Positions 5,854-5,953 of a DNA stretch of 5,953 bases are shown here, one piece after another; position 1 is the stretch's first letter, and the number at the start of each line of letters is the position of its first letter. The notes under the pieces are model-generated. The model did not search any database. It had not been told where the DNA came from and saw only the letters and a program-made list of their open reading frames with translations. This DNA is from Candidatus Cloacimonadota bacterium. Its GTDB lineage: Bacteria; Cloacimonadota; Cloacimonadia; Cloacimonadales; TCS61. The translations under genes were made by a program, and so were the position numbers. The stretch lies in NCBI GenBank assembly GCA_030667725.1, contig DAOUVH010000071.1, positions 1-5,953 of the forward strand, written 5' to 3'.

Positions 5854-5953
5854 ATAATGCTGCTATAATTGCATCGGTCATTTCTTTTGTGGAAACTGCA
5901 CCTTGAGCCAATACTTCCTGACATCCACGAAGTTTAAGCATATCATACGCTTG
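5852..5953 (-). CDS. 3' end of an upstream gene, possibly isocitrate/isopropylmalate dehydrogenase family
   Basis: Only the last 33 codons and a TAG stop are in the window; the start lies beyond the right edge. The other two frames meet stops, and this one ends 9 nt before the next gene with its stop overlapping that gene's ribosome-binding site, which supports it as real and co-transcribed. The tail contains EVLAQG followed by STKEMTDAIIAAL. Isocitrate and 3-isopropylmalate dehydrogenases often end with a helix of the type 'ST.EhTdAIi..l' after 'vlaeGk', and such an enzyme would fit the hydratases downstream. However, the usual T-x-D-x-G-G segment between these two parts is missing, only two residues separating them, so the family call is tentative. 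The reading frame is much more certain than the product. Confidence 0.55.
   Translation of the reverse strand, partial: QAYDMLKLRGCQEVLAQGAVSTKEMTDAIIAAL

Noticed and set aside
1..5953. CRISPR array, tRNA, rRNA or insertion sequence
   Set aside because: No regularly spaced direct repeats, cloverleaf-like segments, rRNA motifs or transposase-like reading frames with terminal inverted repeats were seen.

Overview
The window comes from a moderately AT-rich bacterial genome. All recognisable genes lie on the minus strand, so the biological reading order runs from the right edge (5953) to the left edge (1). Gene starts have strong Shine-Dalgarno sites (AGGAG or AAGGAG, 6 nt before ATG), and four genes are packed with gaps of 9 to 40 nt, as in a typical bacterial operon. 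The taxon cannot be fixed from the sequence. The fused LeuC-LeuD hydratases and the low GC suggest an anaerobic lineage, perhaps Cloacimonadota-like, but this is a weak guess.

Layout, in transcription order. (1) 5852-5953: the last 33 codons of an upstream gene, possibly of the isocitrate/isopropylmalate dehydrogenase family. (2) 5297-5842: a 181-residue HD-domain-like protein whose canonical His-Asp dyad reads Ala-Asp. (3) 3448-5259: a 603-residue aconitase-superfamily hydratase in which LeuC-like and LeuD-like halves are fused. It keeps the three Fe-S cysteines but differs at several active-site positions. (4) 1647-3422: a second, more orthodox 591-residue fused hydratase. (5) 1475-1646: an intergenic segment with a possible terminator and two short repeat-like patches. 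(6) 1-1474: the first 491 residues of a cation-chloride cotransporter (SLC12/CCC family) that runs off the left edge.

Genes 1 to 4 look like one operon. Two aconitase-type hydratases next to a possible beta-decarboxylating dehydrogenase fit a 2-oxoacid chain-elongation or TCA-like sequence (citrate/isocitrate, isopropylmalate, citramalate or homocitrate types). The substrates cannot be assigned here: neither LeuD-like half shows an arginine in the short loop that reads gamma-carboxylates in homoaconitases, and the first hydratase has non-standard active-site residues. The cotransporter is probably a separate transcription unit behind the possible terminator.

The most interesting part is the trio of divergent hydratase, orthodox hydratase and altered HD protein, which may be an undescribed metabolic module.
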